40,571 nt of DNA from Bacillota bacterium (GCA_029225225.1 JAQXWB010000102.1:1-40571); one strand, 5' to 3'. Positions 30,046-39,142 are shown, counted from the stretch's first letter. Made by a program: numbers and translations. The notes: generated by a model from the sequence alone, not told the origin.

Positions 30046-31146
30046 TTAGCCGTGAAGGATTCCCCTTCTGAGCAGATCATCCAGCGCTGCAAACAGAGCA
30101 TCGTTATCCGCAATTGTCAGGTTGCCGAGATGCCCAACGCGGAACACTTTCTCTGCCAAGTCTCCTCCGTTCGGGCAGACAATGATATTGTATTCCTCCT
30201 TCAGCACCTCGAAGATGTGAAAAGCCGACACCTCACTGCTGACGGGTGTCAAAGAGGTAACTGCATTGGACGGTGCTTGGGAGAACATTCGCAGAGGGTA
30301 GTTTTGAATGCGGGTGCGGAAATCGGTGGCAATGCAGCGAATTCTCTCACGCTCAGCTTCTACGCCAACCGCATTGATTTGATTCAACCGCGCATTGATT
30401 TGGATCAAAATGCCAACGGCCGGGGTAAAGGGTGTCTGACCACGTTCCCCGTTTTTCAGCGCGGCTTTCAGGCTCAGATAATAGCATGCAGGCTGATGAT
30501 CAAAGACACGTTCAACGGCGCGGCTGCTGAGCACCATCATGGAAACACCGGGCGGAACCGCCAAAGCCTTCTGAGAGCCGGTCAGGACAATATCCGCGCC
30601 TAATTCCTCCATATTCAGCGGGTCAGCCAAAAAAGCGCTGATGGCATCCACAACCAAGATCAGATGATTTCGACGGCAGAAGTCGCCGATCAGATCCATG
30701 TCGTATAAGACGCCGGTAGAGGTTTCGTGCATATTTACCAAAAAGCCGGTGTAACCGCCTGCTTCGTAGGACTTCAGATGTGCAGCGGTTAAAGGTTGCC
30801 CGTTTTCCAGTTCAATTGCGTCATACGGAATGCCGTAGGCCTCGCTGATCTCACAAAAGCGATGCCCAAAGCTGCCGCCGCAGACAATGAGAAGTTTGTC
30901 GCTTTTCGTAAACAATCCGTTTACCGCAGCATCCATCGCAGCGGTGCCGGAGCCGGTCAGAAAGACAGCGCGGGCATTCTCCGGCGCACCCATCATTTTT
31001 TTCAGAAGGCTTTCGCTTTCGAGCATAAGCTGCGAAAAGTCCGTCGTCCGAAAATATGGAACCGGCTCAGCGCCAAGACGGGCTATATCCGCCGGAATTC
31101 GCACCGGTCCGACCGAGAAGTTGATATGATCTTTTTTAATCTCCAT
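30046..31146 (-). CDS. Class V aminotransferase, PhnW-like
   Basis: A 366-residue PLP enzyme. VFLTGSGTAAMDAAVNGL, the HETSTGVLYD stretch at 140-149, VVDAISAF with Asp167 for the pyridine nitrogen, and TGSQKALAVPPG with the Schiff-base Lys193 match the 2-aminoethylphosphonate-pyruvate aminotransferase and serine-glyoxylate aminotransferase group. Beside a PntC-like cytidylyltransferase the natural product would be 2-aminoethylphosphonate or another amino-alcohol phosphate. Phosphoenolpyruvate mutase and phosphonopyruvate decarboxylase are not in the window, so phosphonate chemistry is inference. It overlaps the polymerase gene by 11 bases. Confidence 0.82.
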   Translation of the reverse strand: MEIKKDHINFSVGPVRIPADIARLGAEPVPYFRTTDFSQLMLESESLLKKMMGAPENARAVFLTGSGTAAMDAAVNGLFTKSDKLLIVCGGSFGHRFCEISEAYGIPYDAIELENGQPLTAAHLKSYEAGGYTGFLVNMHETSTGVLYDMDLIGDFCRRNHLILVVDAISAFLADPLNMEELGADIVLTGSQKALAVPPGVSMMVLSSRAVERVFDHQPACYYLSLKAALKNGERGQTPFTPAVGILIQINARLNQINAVGVEAERERIRCIATDFRTRIQNYPLRMFSQAPSNAVTSLTPVSSEVSAFHIFEVLKEEYNIIVCPNGGDLAEKVFRVGHLGNLTIADNDALFAALDDLLRRGILHG

Positions 31147-32686
31147 GTTTCTTTCTCCTTAAGCAAGGTAAAGATGATCTCTGCTCCGTGTTTTCAGATT
31201 TCGCCATCAAAAAACCGAGCGCCATCCAAAACAGGAATGAAGAAGGATTGTTCATAAAGAACACACCCTTATCAAACACTGCCGAGATTGCCCCTGCAGT
31301 TGCAACTGCAAAGGCAAAAATGAATGCATCAGACACACGCGCCTGCCGTTTCATATAACGCACCAGCCGTATGAGACAAAGCACAATAAATGCCAACATC
31401 AGTAAAACACCGGCGAAACCCGTGCTAACAAAGACCATCAGATAACCATTGTGAACATGATAGATTGTTCCGTGCATAAACTTTCCGGGGTAGTTATCGC
31501 GGACATACTGCACGATGAACATATCCGGGTGATTCTCTCGGATATACGACATGTAATTTCCGGGAGACAATCCCAAAAGTCCGATTTCCCGATACAGGCT
31601 CAGGTAATCTGTCCAAATTCTAAAGCGGTCATTTGAGACATTCTCTTCCAGACCTTCCCTGTGCAGAACATCTTCCTCCGGCGACGGTTCAACTTCTCCG
31701 GAAGGCGTAGGCGGGGCTTCCGGCTTGCCCGAGGCAGAGACGCTGTCCACCCAATGAGGTACTTCACCAAGAGCGGTCTTGATGCCCATAAAGCCGAATG
31801 CAAGAACAACGGTCAGTAACAAAGCAAGCCCCATCGGGAGAAAAAAGCGGCGGAAGTCCGTATAGCGGGAGCGGTTTCTAAACCAAAGCCATAAGATAGC
31901 AAAGGAACAAACCAGCATAGATACCTGCGCGCTCCGAGAGCCGCTCAGAATAATATGGAAAAACAGCGGTAGATTTGCAATCAAGAGCGCAGCCCTAATC
32001 AGAGCGCGCTTGCTATGGATCAGATAATACACACCTATCATCAAGAGCATCAGACTGACATAGACGGCATGGTTCAGCGGCGAAAAAATACCGAACAAGC
32101 GTCCTTCCAGAAAGCCCTGCCTTGCCAGACTGTTGTCGTCAGACAGTGGGTTGATCACATAGCGGTAGCCGATTTGGAAGACGTACTGGTAAACGGAGAC
32201 ACAGCAGGCAACAAACCAGCACAGCAGGATTGTTGCATAGAGGTACTTCATGAATTTGCGCAGGCGCGTCCGTTCCCATCGGTACGCACAGGAATAAAAC
32301 AGTGAGAATTCAATGAGCGTCCAGCAGATCAGGAAAAGGTTGTCTTCTACGCCATAGGAAATGGTCATGAGGGCAGAAATCCCTGCCAGTGCACAAAGAC
32401 CATACAGGAGCATGCAATAGGGGGTGCGCCATACCACTTTATTGGTAAAAAGGTCAGCGCAGAGAAGCAAAGCGCCAAGAATTCCCAAATAGGACTGGAT
32501 ATGCCGCAGCGGCGTCTGAGAAATAAATGTGACGAATGGCGCAATTAAGAATAGAACATAGCACAGCAGAGTGAGTCCGATGTAGACCATAATCACGGTA
32601 TTCAGCATCGGGGCTTTCAAAGTGCTGCGCTCGTCTCCGGTAACTCGATGCCAAATTCTCTTGATTTTGGATTGATTCTCAGGCAT
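31136..32686 (-). CDS. O-antigen ligase/Wzy-type polymerase
   Basis: A 516-residue membrane protein with about 11-12 helices and a large extracytoplasmic loop (about 290-400) rich in Pro, Glu and Ser, followed by the Wzy_C-type segment FRIWTDYLSLYREIGLLGLSPGNYM and a YHVHNGYLMVFVSTG motif. These features fit polymerases or ligases that join lipid-linked repeat units outside the membrane. Duplicated Shine-Dalgarno-like tracts precede the ATG. Between flippase and aminotransferase genes in the operon. Confidence 0.85.
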   Translation of the reverse strand: MPENQSKIKRIWHRVTGDERSTLKAPMLNTVIMVYIGLTLLCYVLFLIAPFVTFISQTPLRHIQSYLGILGALLLCADLFTNKVVWRTPYCMLLYGLCALAGISALMTISYGVEDNLFLICWTLIEFSLFYSCAYRWERTRLRKFMKYLYATILLCWFVACCVSVYQYVFQIGYRYVINPLSDDNSLARQGFLEGRLFGIFSPLNHAVYVSLMLLMIGVYYLIHSKRALIRAALLIANLPLFFHIILSGSRSAQVSMLVCSFAILWLWFRNRSRYTDFRRFFLPMGLALLLTVVLAFGFMGIKTALGEVPHWVDSVSASGKPEAPPTPSGEVEPSPEEDVLHREGLEENVSNDRFRIWTDYLSLYREIGLLGLSPGNYMSYIRENHPDMFIVQYVRDNYPGKFMHGTIYHVHNGYLMVFVSTGFAGVLLMLAFIVLCLIRLVRYMKRQARVSDAFIFAFAVATAGAISAVFDKGVFFMNNPSSFLFWMALGFLMAKSENTEQRSSLPCLRRKKHGD

Positions 32687-32692
32687 TGCTTC

Positions 32693-32720
32693 ACTTTCCT
32701 TCCTTTACTTTCCTTCCTTT
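32693..32720 (-). repeat. Tandem 14-bp duplication carrying ribosome binding sites
   Basis: Two exact copies of ACTTTCCTTCCTTT (plus strand) lie side by side. On the mRNA each gives AAGGAAGG, so the polymerase gene is preceded by two Shine-Dalgarno-like sequences, the nearer about 11 bases from the ATG. Confidence 0.75.
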
Positions 32721-32721
32721 A

Positions 32722-34269
32722 CTATGATGATCTGTTTCCCTTTTTACGCAGCGTCCGGTGCAGAAGCTTCAAAATCCCTCGGAATTCCTCAGTTTTGTGG
32801 GTACACAGAAGCCAAATTGCAGGATATATGACTGCAACAATGCAGCAGCGTACGACAAGAGAAGCTATGCTGTTATTCGGCGCCAGCACCCTGCTGACAC
32901 CGTAACACAGCGCGCATCCAACGGCAGCAAGGAGTATATACAGCCCAACCTTCCCAAGGTATTCCCCCCAGCTTCTTTGAAACTGGTACTTGAACAGCAC
33001 CCATGCCTCCCACGGGAAGTACACAAAGAACATCACAAAAATGGTAGGTACCAACACACCTGCGATGCTCCCGGTGTATTTCACCATGACAATGCTACCG
33101 ACGAGGTTCAATGTCATGCCTACATAGGGCTTGAGCCAATCCTTTGTCCACAGGCCTGCAGCATCCCGATAGGTCAATTGCATGATGCGGAACATCCAAG
33201 AGAAGAAATACACCACGATGAGCATCACCAGACGGATATCCAGAAGATACTCCTCCCCCAGCCAAATGGCTGCAATAAAGGGCTGATAGAAGCAGAGCAT
33301 ACACGCTGCTGCGCCGCCGATGAGCGCCACCCAACCGAAGGTCATGATCTTAAACAGACGGTAGTTCTCTTCCCGCGTATCGGTGATCAGCTTGTTGCCG
33401 ATGCCGGAAAGGCTGCCGTTCGTAATGATCTCCACAACGCCGTTGACGGCAGTGAGGATATAATAGTAGTTGCTGTAAAGGGACATGGTGGTAAGTCCCA
33501 AAAAGGAAGAAATGATAATACTGTCCAAGCTGACAAGTACCGTACTGCCAACCTTATGACCAAACAGCGTCCAGACTCGCTTATAGATATCGCTTCTTGT
33601 GCCGTTGTCCAGCCGTCCCCGACATTTAATATTCGGATACATCTTTCGCGCGGCAATCAGGTTCGCAATGTTATTCGGAATGACAACCAGCGGCAGAATA
33701 ATGATATAGGCGTAGTAATTTGCAAAAATCAGCAGCGCCGCTGCCTGAAGAATAAACTGAACGATATACCGAACCGTAGAGATTTTCAGCGTTACATCCG
33801 TCCGTTGATATGCGGTAAAGATTGCGGTATTATAGCCGAACATCAGATAGTCCAAAGAAGTCTCTAAAAGGTAAATGGCAAACAGAATATGCAGGTTGAC
33901 ATCCGAGGGGCATTCTCCATTGACCAAATGAGACAAAAACGGCATCAGGCATATGCCCAGCCCCAAAATCACCAGACCGACAATCCGATAGACACGGCGG
34001 TAGAAGTTCATCATGGCGCACAATGCGTCCTGATCGTCCTCCACAATCGCCTTATACATGGTATAGACCAACGAGCTGCTGAACCCGAGATTCGCAAGAT
34101 TCAGCACTGTCAGAATGGAGGTAAAGAGGCTGTTCAGACCGCTGTATTCAAGCCCTAATTTTTTGATGATAATCGTCTTGATCGCAAACGGTCCCAAAAG
34201 TGTGACGACTCGGTAAACGGCGCCCCACACAGTATTTCGCATTGTGTTTTTTGTTCGTGCCAGTTTCAT
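32722..34269 (-). CDS. Wzx-type polysaccharide flippase
   Basis: A 515-residue membrane protein with about 14 hydrophobic helices. The N-terminus (KNTMRNTVWGAVYRVVTLLGPFAIKTIIIKKLGLEYSGLNSLF) is characteristic of the MATE/MVF-superfamily flippases that move undecaprenyl-linked repeat units across the membrane. It is flanked by a polymerase and a Stealth protein, so it likely exports the polymer unit made by this operon. The ATG has only a weak upstream GGGAG. Confidence 0.88.
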   Translation of the reverse strand: MKLARTKNTMRNTVWGAVYRVVTLLGPFAIKTIIIKKLGLEYSGLNSLFTSILTVLNLANLGFSSSLVYTMYKAIVEDDQDALCAMMNFYRRVYRIVGLVILGLGICLMPFLSHLVNGECPSDVNLHILFAIYLLETSLDYLMFGYNTAIFTAYQRTDVTLKISTVRYIVQFILQAAALLIFANYYAYIIILPLVVIPNNIANLIAARKMYPNIKCRGRLDNGTRSDIYKRVWTLFGHKVGSTVLVSLDSIIISSFLGLTTMSLYSNYYYILTAVNGVVEIITNGSLSGIGNKLITDTREENYRLFKIMTFGWVALIGGAAACMLCFYQPFIAAIWLGEEYLLDIRLVMLIVVYFFSWMFRIMQLTYRDAAGLWTKDWLKPYVGMTLNLVGSIVMVKYTGSIAGVLVPTIFVMFFVYFPWEAWVLFKYQFQRSWGEYLGKVGLYILLAAVGCALCYGVSRVLAPNNSIASLVVRCCIVAVIYPAIWLLCTHKTEEFRGILKLLHRTLRKKGNRSS

Positions 34270-34299
34270 AGCTATTTATCGGCTCCCGTTATGGGAGAT

Positions 34300-35298
34300 T
34301 CACCTTTCAAAGCCGGAGGAATCCGGAAATATGGCATCAAAGGCGCGGATCAGAGCGTTCCGCTCCGCTTCAAAATCAAAATCCAATGGGTCGTCATTGA
34401 CGCAGACGACCTGATACTTATGCGCAGATAAAAGCTTCGCGGCATCCGCTGCGGTCTGCTGTCCCATTGTGAGGTACGCGCTGTTAGGCTTGTGCGGCAT
34501 AAAAGCGCCGCTTGCAAGCTGCCAGTAGCGGAAAATATACTGATTTACATCCTCGCGGCAGCGGAACCGATGGCGGCAAGTTCGATCAAGGATCTCAGGC
34601 ACAGTGTCCCACACCGTTTCTAAGGTACTTTTGCAGTAGGGCACACAGGTGTGGAAGTTCCGAAAGCCTGTATAGCAGCCCCACGGCAGCAAATAGAGAT
34701 TGTTCAGCACATAATGCCCGTTTTTCGGCGAAAACCATTTGAAAAAGTCCTTTTTCAGCATGGCACGCTTGGAAAAATGCATATTCATCACAGCCATCAT
34801 ATTCAGCATGATATACGGCATAAAGTTCTCAACATCCGTATTTTTAATAATGCCGAACACAGCGGTATCCGCCGGAAGTCCTTTCATAAAGAAATCCTCC
34901 GGTTTTGTCGGCGCGTTGAGGAACACATCATCATTGAAGTAGAGGAAGTGTTCCGCCAATCCCTCAATCCTATGCATATTCAGCTCTATGGTGTGAGAAC
35001 TGAAGGTCGGCAGATACTCCTTCGGGATATAATCGCGGTGATTCACCACATGAAGCTTCGGGTTGCTCGTATTCAACCACGCAGGTAAATGACCGTAGGT
35101 GATAAAATGGATGGTACGAACCCACGGAGCATACCGCTCAATGCCTCGGAACCAATAGCGAAGCGTATCCCAGTCCCGATAGCGGGCTGCGCTGCTATCA
35201 GCGCCGGAGGAGGGCTGAAAACGGGCACGCTCCTGCTGCCAGACAGGATCGGCACCATCCACCCACGGAATCACAATGTCAATCGGAAATGCTTCCAT
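34300..35298 (-). CDS. Stealth-family sugar-phosphate transferase
   Basis: Enzymes of this family transfer hexose-1-phosphate from nucleotide sugars, creating phosphodiester links in capsular polymers. The 332-residue protein has conserved region 1 at the start (IDIVIPWVDGADPVW), conserved region 2 (RDWDTLRYWFRGIERYAPWV, then HFLYFNDDVFL with the DD pair), a region-3-like HTCVPYCKSTLETVW and a region-4-like VCVNDDPLDF. All four blocks are in the expected order. It lies three bases after the first LicD gene, so the two are tightly coupled. The sugar is unknown. Confidence 0.88.
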   Translation of the reverse strand: MEAFPIDIVIPWVDGADPVWQQERARFQPSSGADSSAARYRDWDTLRYWFRGIERYAPWVRTIHFITYGHLPAWLNTSNPKLHVVNHRDYIPKEYLPTFSSHTIELNMHRIEGLAEHFLYFNDDVFLNAPTKPEDFFMKGLPADTAVFGIIKNTDVENFMPYIMLNMMAVMNMHFSKRAMLKKDFFKWFSPKNGHYVLNNLYLLPWGCYTGFRNFHTCVPYCKSTLETVWDTVPEILDRTCRHRFRCREDVNQYIFRYWQLASGAFMPHKPNSAYLTMGQQTAADAAKLLSAHKYQVVCVNDDPLDFDFEAERNALIRAFDAIFPDSSGFER

Positions 35299-35301
35299 CG
35301 C

Positions 35302-36237
35302 TTACTGTTTCTCCTTCGCAGCAACATCCAAGCAGAAGCCGACAGACCAATGCTTCTCGCGATCCGCCTCCGGGGGAATGGTCATATAATCCCCGTACTG
35401 ATTTTTTAGATAGGCGTCCGGATCGTGCGGCAGATTGATCTCCATATCCTCAAAGGGTCCCTTAATCGGAGGATAGTACACGCTCTTCGGCATAATATGC
35501 CCGAAATAGTGACCGATATCCGTAGGCACTGCCCACAGTCCCGTGTCCTTTTTGCCGCGGACAAAGCGGTCAAAGAGGTTTCCCCACTTCTTATAGGAGC
35601 GGAAAGAAAAAAGGAAGCCCACCGTCATACGCAACCGGTAATTCATCTTTCCCGCGGTTGTCTGATAAAAGAATTCCTTTTTCTTCGGGCTGTTGAAATG
35701 ACGGAATACCGAAGAAACAGCAATATATTGCAACACCAGCGCCGTGACACCTTTAAACGCACGCACAATCGGATTTTTCGGCACGGATTCAATGGCAAAA
35801 ATGTCAATGTGTACGCCTTGCGGCAGCGCAGTGTCCAGCGTTTGCAGGCTTGCCTTCAGCGTGTTCTTTTTATAGACCGCGTAAATCATACTTTCCAAGG
35901 GGTATTTGGAGTTGGGTGCGGTCATATCGTACTTATCGCCCAAGGTTTCGTCAAAAAGCTGTACAAATCGGTTCAGATCTTCACGCGGCATGATGATATC
36001 CACATCGTCATCCCACGGAATGAAGCCCTGATGCCGCACGGAGCCAAGCGCCGTTCCGCCGGCAGCCATATAGCAAATGTGATGTGCATCACAAACCGCA
36101 ATAATATCTTTTAAGATCTCGAGGAAGCAATTTTGCAGTTGGTGAAGCTCATCATCGGACAGCTCATGAAAAATATCCATAGCAGGAGATTTTTGCATTG
36201 CTTTACGGGTTGATAACGCATTTTTCAGTAGTCCCAT
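35302..36237 (-). CDS. LicD-family phosphotransferase, copy 1
   Basis: LicD proteins transfer phosphocholine or similar head groups from a CDP or CMP carrier to sugars. The 311-residue protein has the signature AAGGTALGSVRHQGFIPWDD near 58-77 and DDDVDI at 76-81, which bind metal and nucleotide. The C-terminus contains YGDYMTIPPEADREKHW, also typical. It is the third gene of the operon and differs substantially from the second LicD gene, so they probably recognise different acceptors or act at different positions. AGG lies a few bases before the ATG. Confidence 0.9.
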   Translation of the reverse strand: MGLLKNALSTRKAMQKSPAMDIFHELSDDELHQLQNCFLEILKDIIAVCDAHHICYMAAGGTALGSVRHQGFIPWDDDVDIIMPREDLNRFVQLFDETLGDKYDMTAPNSKYPLESMIYAVYKKNTLKASLQTLDTALPQGVHIDIFAIESVPKNPIVRAFKGVTALVLQYIAVSSVFRHFNSPKKKEFFYQTTAGKMNYRLRMTVGFLFSFRSYKKWGNLFDRFVRGKKDTGLWAVPTDIGHYFGHIMPKSVYYPPIKGPFEDMEINLPHDPDAYLKNQYGDYMTIPPEADREKHWSVGFCLDVAAKEKQ

Positions 36238-36278
36238 TCCTGCACCTACTCATTTCGCGCAACAGATCGCAGATCCGT

Positions 36279-37154
36279 TTAGGGCCTGCGATTGTTGCAA
36301 TAGTAAATTCCTTTATACTGTTTGTAGCTGTGCTGCAAGTCGATAAACACAGCGTTGTGTCGGAAGACCTGTTCCTCCTCCGGAGGAAGCTGCATATAGT
36401 CTCCGTAAGAGATACGCAAATAATCCTCCACATGGTCAGGCACCGGCATTGGATGCCCTTCAAACAGCAGCTCCTGCGGATGCTCAAACCAAGACTTCGG
36501 AAAATGCTGACGCATAATGGTAGCACCCTCGACCAAAGAAGCGACTGTCTGGCACTGCTCCAAGGGATACTTTGCCATGCGCCTCTCTGCCCTCTTCCAT
36601 ATCTTATATCGAATATGGTCGGAACGGAAAACGGAGAGTGCCAGTTTTGTTGCGTAATAGGTGAGCTTTCCCTTATGCTCAGGCAAGCGCTGAAAATTAA
36701 AGCAGCAAAAGAGCATGGAGTGAAACATCTGCCTAAACCCGGCCGCTTTCCCTTCGGGGATGGCATCCAATGGGATCACATCTATCATCAATCCCTGATG
36801 GATATCTAAATCGACACTGTGACGATTGATAAAGGTAGTGTTATTATCCTTGATCTCCGTGGCGGAATGGTGGATGTTGATACGCTCGTCCGAACGGACG
36901 CACGCATAATGCTCAGTATCTGCATTCTGCGCCCAAAGTGATGGTAAACGTTCGTAATCCTCACGCAGCATAAACACATCCACGTCGTCATCCCACGGTA
37001 TAAAACCGCTGTGACGTACCGCGCCGAGGCAGGTGCCTCCTGCCAAGACGAAGCGCAAACCGTTCTGCTGACAAAACAGTTGAAAATACAGTAAAATTTC
37101 CAGCAGCTTATCCTGAATCTCACGGATCTGTACGCCGTTGCTGTCCTGCTGCAT
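36279..37154 (-). CDS. LicD-family phosphotransferase, copy 2
   Basis: A 291-residue second LicD protein with LAGGTCLGAVRHSGFIPWDD and DDDVDV about residues 55-60, and the C-terminal YGDYMQLPPEEEQVFRH segment. The ATG at 37154 has GGAG about nine bases ahead; the upstream TTG at 37169 is less likely. It is 41 bases before the first LicD gene and 54 bases after the sugar transferase gene. The two LicD proteins share only the family motifs by eye, so this is not a recent duplication. Confidence 0.9.
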   Translation of the reverse strand: MQQDSNGVQIREIQDKLLEILLYFQLFCQQNGLRFVLAGGTCLGAVRHSGFIPWDDDVDVFMLREDYERLPSLWAQNADTEHYACVRSDERINIHHSATEIKDNNTTFINRHSVDLDIHQGLMIDVIPLDAIPEGKAAGFRQMFHSMLFCCFNFQRLPEHKGKLTYYATKLALSVFRSDHIRYKIWKRAERRMAKYPLEQCQTVASLVEGATIMRQHFPKSWFEHPQELLFEGHPMPVPDHVEDYLRISYGDYMQLPPEEEQVFRHNAVFIDLQHSYKQYKGIYYCNNRRP

Positions 37155-37208
37155 AGTCTCACACTCCAAATCTTCGCAAGCAACCGCAGAAACACGGCCA
37201 CTATTGAA

Positions 37209-38648
37209 TCAATCTTTACTTCCTACGCTCGTAGCAGACGCATCCCGATCATTGTTCATCTCATGGATCAGCTCATCACGGCGTTTTTCCCGCTCACGAG
37301 CTTTGTCAATTCCTTCTGTACTGTCTTTACTGAACATGATCCGCAGAGTCAGAAGCATAAGTTTAATGTCCAACACGATAGAGTAGCTTTCAATGTACAT
37401 CAGATCCAACCGCAGCTTATCATAGGCGCTGGTATTGTATTTGCCGTAAATTTGGGCGTAACCCGTTAAACCGCCTTTGACTTTCAGACGATATTCAAAC
37501 TCCGGAATTTCCTTTGAGAATTCGTCCGCAAAGCACTTACGCTCCGGTCTGGGCCCAACGATGCTCATATCGCCTTTGAGAATATTCAGAATCTGCGGGA
37601 GCTCATCCAAACGCGTGGCGCGGATCAGCTTGCCGATTTTGGTAATACGCGGGTCATTGTCTTCCGCAAGAACCGCACCGGCGTATTTCTCCGCGTCTAC
37701 AATCATGCTCCGGAATTTTAGGATGTTGAATTCCCTGCCGTTTAACGTCAGACGCTTCTGCTTGTAAAAAACAGGCCCGCCGTCCTCAAGCTTTATCGCG
37801 GCAGCAATCACCAGCATAATCGGTAAAGCAATCACCATTGCAATCACAGAGAGTATTATATCCAATGAACGCTTTACGATCCGCTGTGTCAGCGTCAAAC
37901 CAACGCCCTTCACCCGCAAAAGCGGCGTATCAAACAGATTGATCTCCTCGCCGCCCCGCAAAATAATATCGGAGATTTTAGGCGCAATATACACACGGAT
38001 CCTGTTCCGATAGCAAAACTTCAAAAGATCATTGCGAATCTGCGCAGGAATATCCGTGAGGATCGCAGCGTCGAATTTCAAGATTTCGCTGCAAATCTTT
38101 TCAAAGCCCTCTTCCACGGAAATCAGCTTTTTAACGAGATATTTGTCCTGACGAGCATCCATTTTGATCTTCAGGACAACTGAATTCTCTCCGCCGAAGA
38201 CCATGATCATGCTGTGCGGTGCATAGAAATGGTGATACACGGCGGTTGTTGCAATGACAAAGAAGAGGGCGACCAGCATGTCTCCTGCAAACAAAATGAG
38301 AATCGGTACAACCGAAATGAGCTGGTTTGCGATTAAGCAGAGCTGCCAGTAAATAACAAAATTCACCAGCAGGATCGCGATCCATTGTGCCAAGACAACA
38401 TCCGTTTTTCGCAGCCTGCCAAACAGAAAGCCGTCAAAGTTTTGGAGAATGAGGATCAAAAGCAACGCATATACGCCCATCAGGACATATTTCCCCTTGT
38501 GGAAATAGTTCGGGAAAAGTCCGTCGTCATAGCCGACACGCCAAACGATGTAATACATCACAGTCAGCAGCAAAACCTCTAAAAAACCGGAAACGCCACG
38601 CAAAAGTCCTTTTGTATCCTCAAATCCGGTATCTATTTTTTTACGCAT
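37209..38648 (-). CDS. Undecaprenyl-phosphate sugar-1-phosphate transferase (initiating)
   Basis: Starts polymer synthesis by loading a sugar-1-phosphate on undecaprenyl phosphate. The 479-residue protein has four N-terminal helices, a Rossmann-like middle domain and the bacterial sugar transferase domain: KRSLDIILSVIAMVIALPIM, EDGGPVFYKQKRLTLNGREF, LKFRSM, TRLDELPQILNILKGDMSIV and VGPRPE. All catalytic blocks are intact. The ATG at 38648 is used; in-frame GTG and TTG codons upstream to 38690 cannot be excluded because the Shine-Dalgarno is weak. First gene of the operon. Confidence 0.92.
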   Translation of the reverse strand: MRKKIDTGFEDTKGLLRGVSGFLEVLLLTVMYYIVWRVGYDDGLFPNYFHKGKYVLMGVYALLLILILQNFDGFLFGRLRKTDVVLAQWIAILLVNFVIYWQLCLIANQLISVVPILILFAGDMLVALFFVIATTAVYHHFYAPHSMIMVFGGENSVVLKIKMDARQDKYLVKKLISVEEGFEKICSEILKFDAAILTDIPAQIRNDLLKFCYRNRIRVYIAPKISDIILRGGEEINLFDTPLLRVKGVGLTLTQRIVKRSLDIILSVIAMVIALPIMLVIAAAIKLEDGGPVFYKQKRLTLNGREFNILKFRSMIVDAEKYAGAVLAEDNDPRITKIGKLIRATRLDELPQILNILKGDMSIVGPRPERKCFADEFSKEIPEFEYRLKVKGGLTGYAQIYGKYNTSAYDKLRLDLMYIESYSIVLDIKLMLLTLRIMFSKDSTEGIDKAREREKRRDELIHEMNNDRDASATSVGSKD

Positions 38649-38743
38649 ATTGAAGCGCACATCCTTCGTTTCATTCCTCTCCGAACACAAACGATCTCGG
38701 AGACTATCAGCTTATGCAAACAAAAACGCACAAACTAAATTGT

Positions 38744-38772
38744 ATTATACAGCATCCTGTTTCACTTTTCAA
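38744..38772 (-). promoter_or_regulatory. Promoter of the surface-polymer operon
   Basis: Minus-strand TTGAAA (38767-38772), 17 bases, perfect TATAAT (38744-38749), leader of about 90 bases. It would drive an eight-gene transcript to the terminator at 29165. Confidence 0.8.
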
Positions 38773-39013
38773 CCCTTTTTCGACACAGATTGTACAAAAT
38801 CGATATTTTTTGCATAAATCAAAATATATATAAATTATTATTTAAATTTTTTAATTGCTTATTTGACATTGTTATTATGACTATAGAAGTACAATACGAA
38901 AAATGGCAATGAATACACTCACAATTTTTTATCTTGACACCCAAAAAGCATACGGCAAAACAGAAATTACGGTTTTACGCATCCCTCGTTGCTCGCCTTC
39001 AAAGAAATCATGG
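38773..39013. other. A/T-rich gap upstream of the polymer operon
   Basis: No gene seen. A very A/T-rich stretch at about 38805-38870 lies upstream of the operon promoter and could be an UP element or a binding site for a nucleoid protein. TTGACA occurs on the plus strand at about 38865 without a matching -10 box or downstream gene. Confidence 0.4.
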
Positions 39014-39047
39014 AAAAAGGGCTAACGGTGCATGCGTCCGTTAACCC
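39014..39047 (-). terminator. Terminator downstream of the lipoprotein gene
   Basis: GGGCTAACGG (39019-39028) pairs with CCGTTAACCC (39038-39047) with one mismatch, followed on the minus strand by TTTTTCC. It is about 95 bases after the lipoprotein stop. Confidence 0.7.
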
Positions 39048-39142
39048 TGATCGCGGTATTGGATATCAATGGCTGCCTATAATGAATGATAGCACCTAAA
39101 CCTTACTTTAGGTCAATAGTTCTTGAGAAAAAATTTGTGAAA

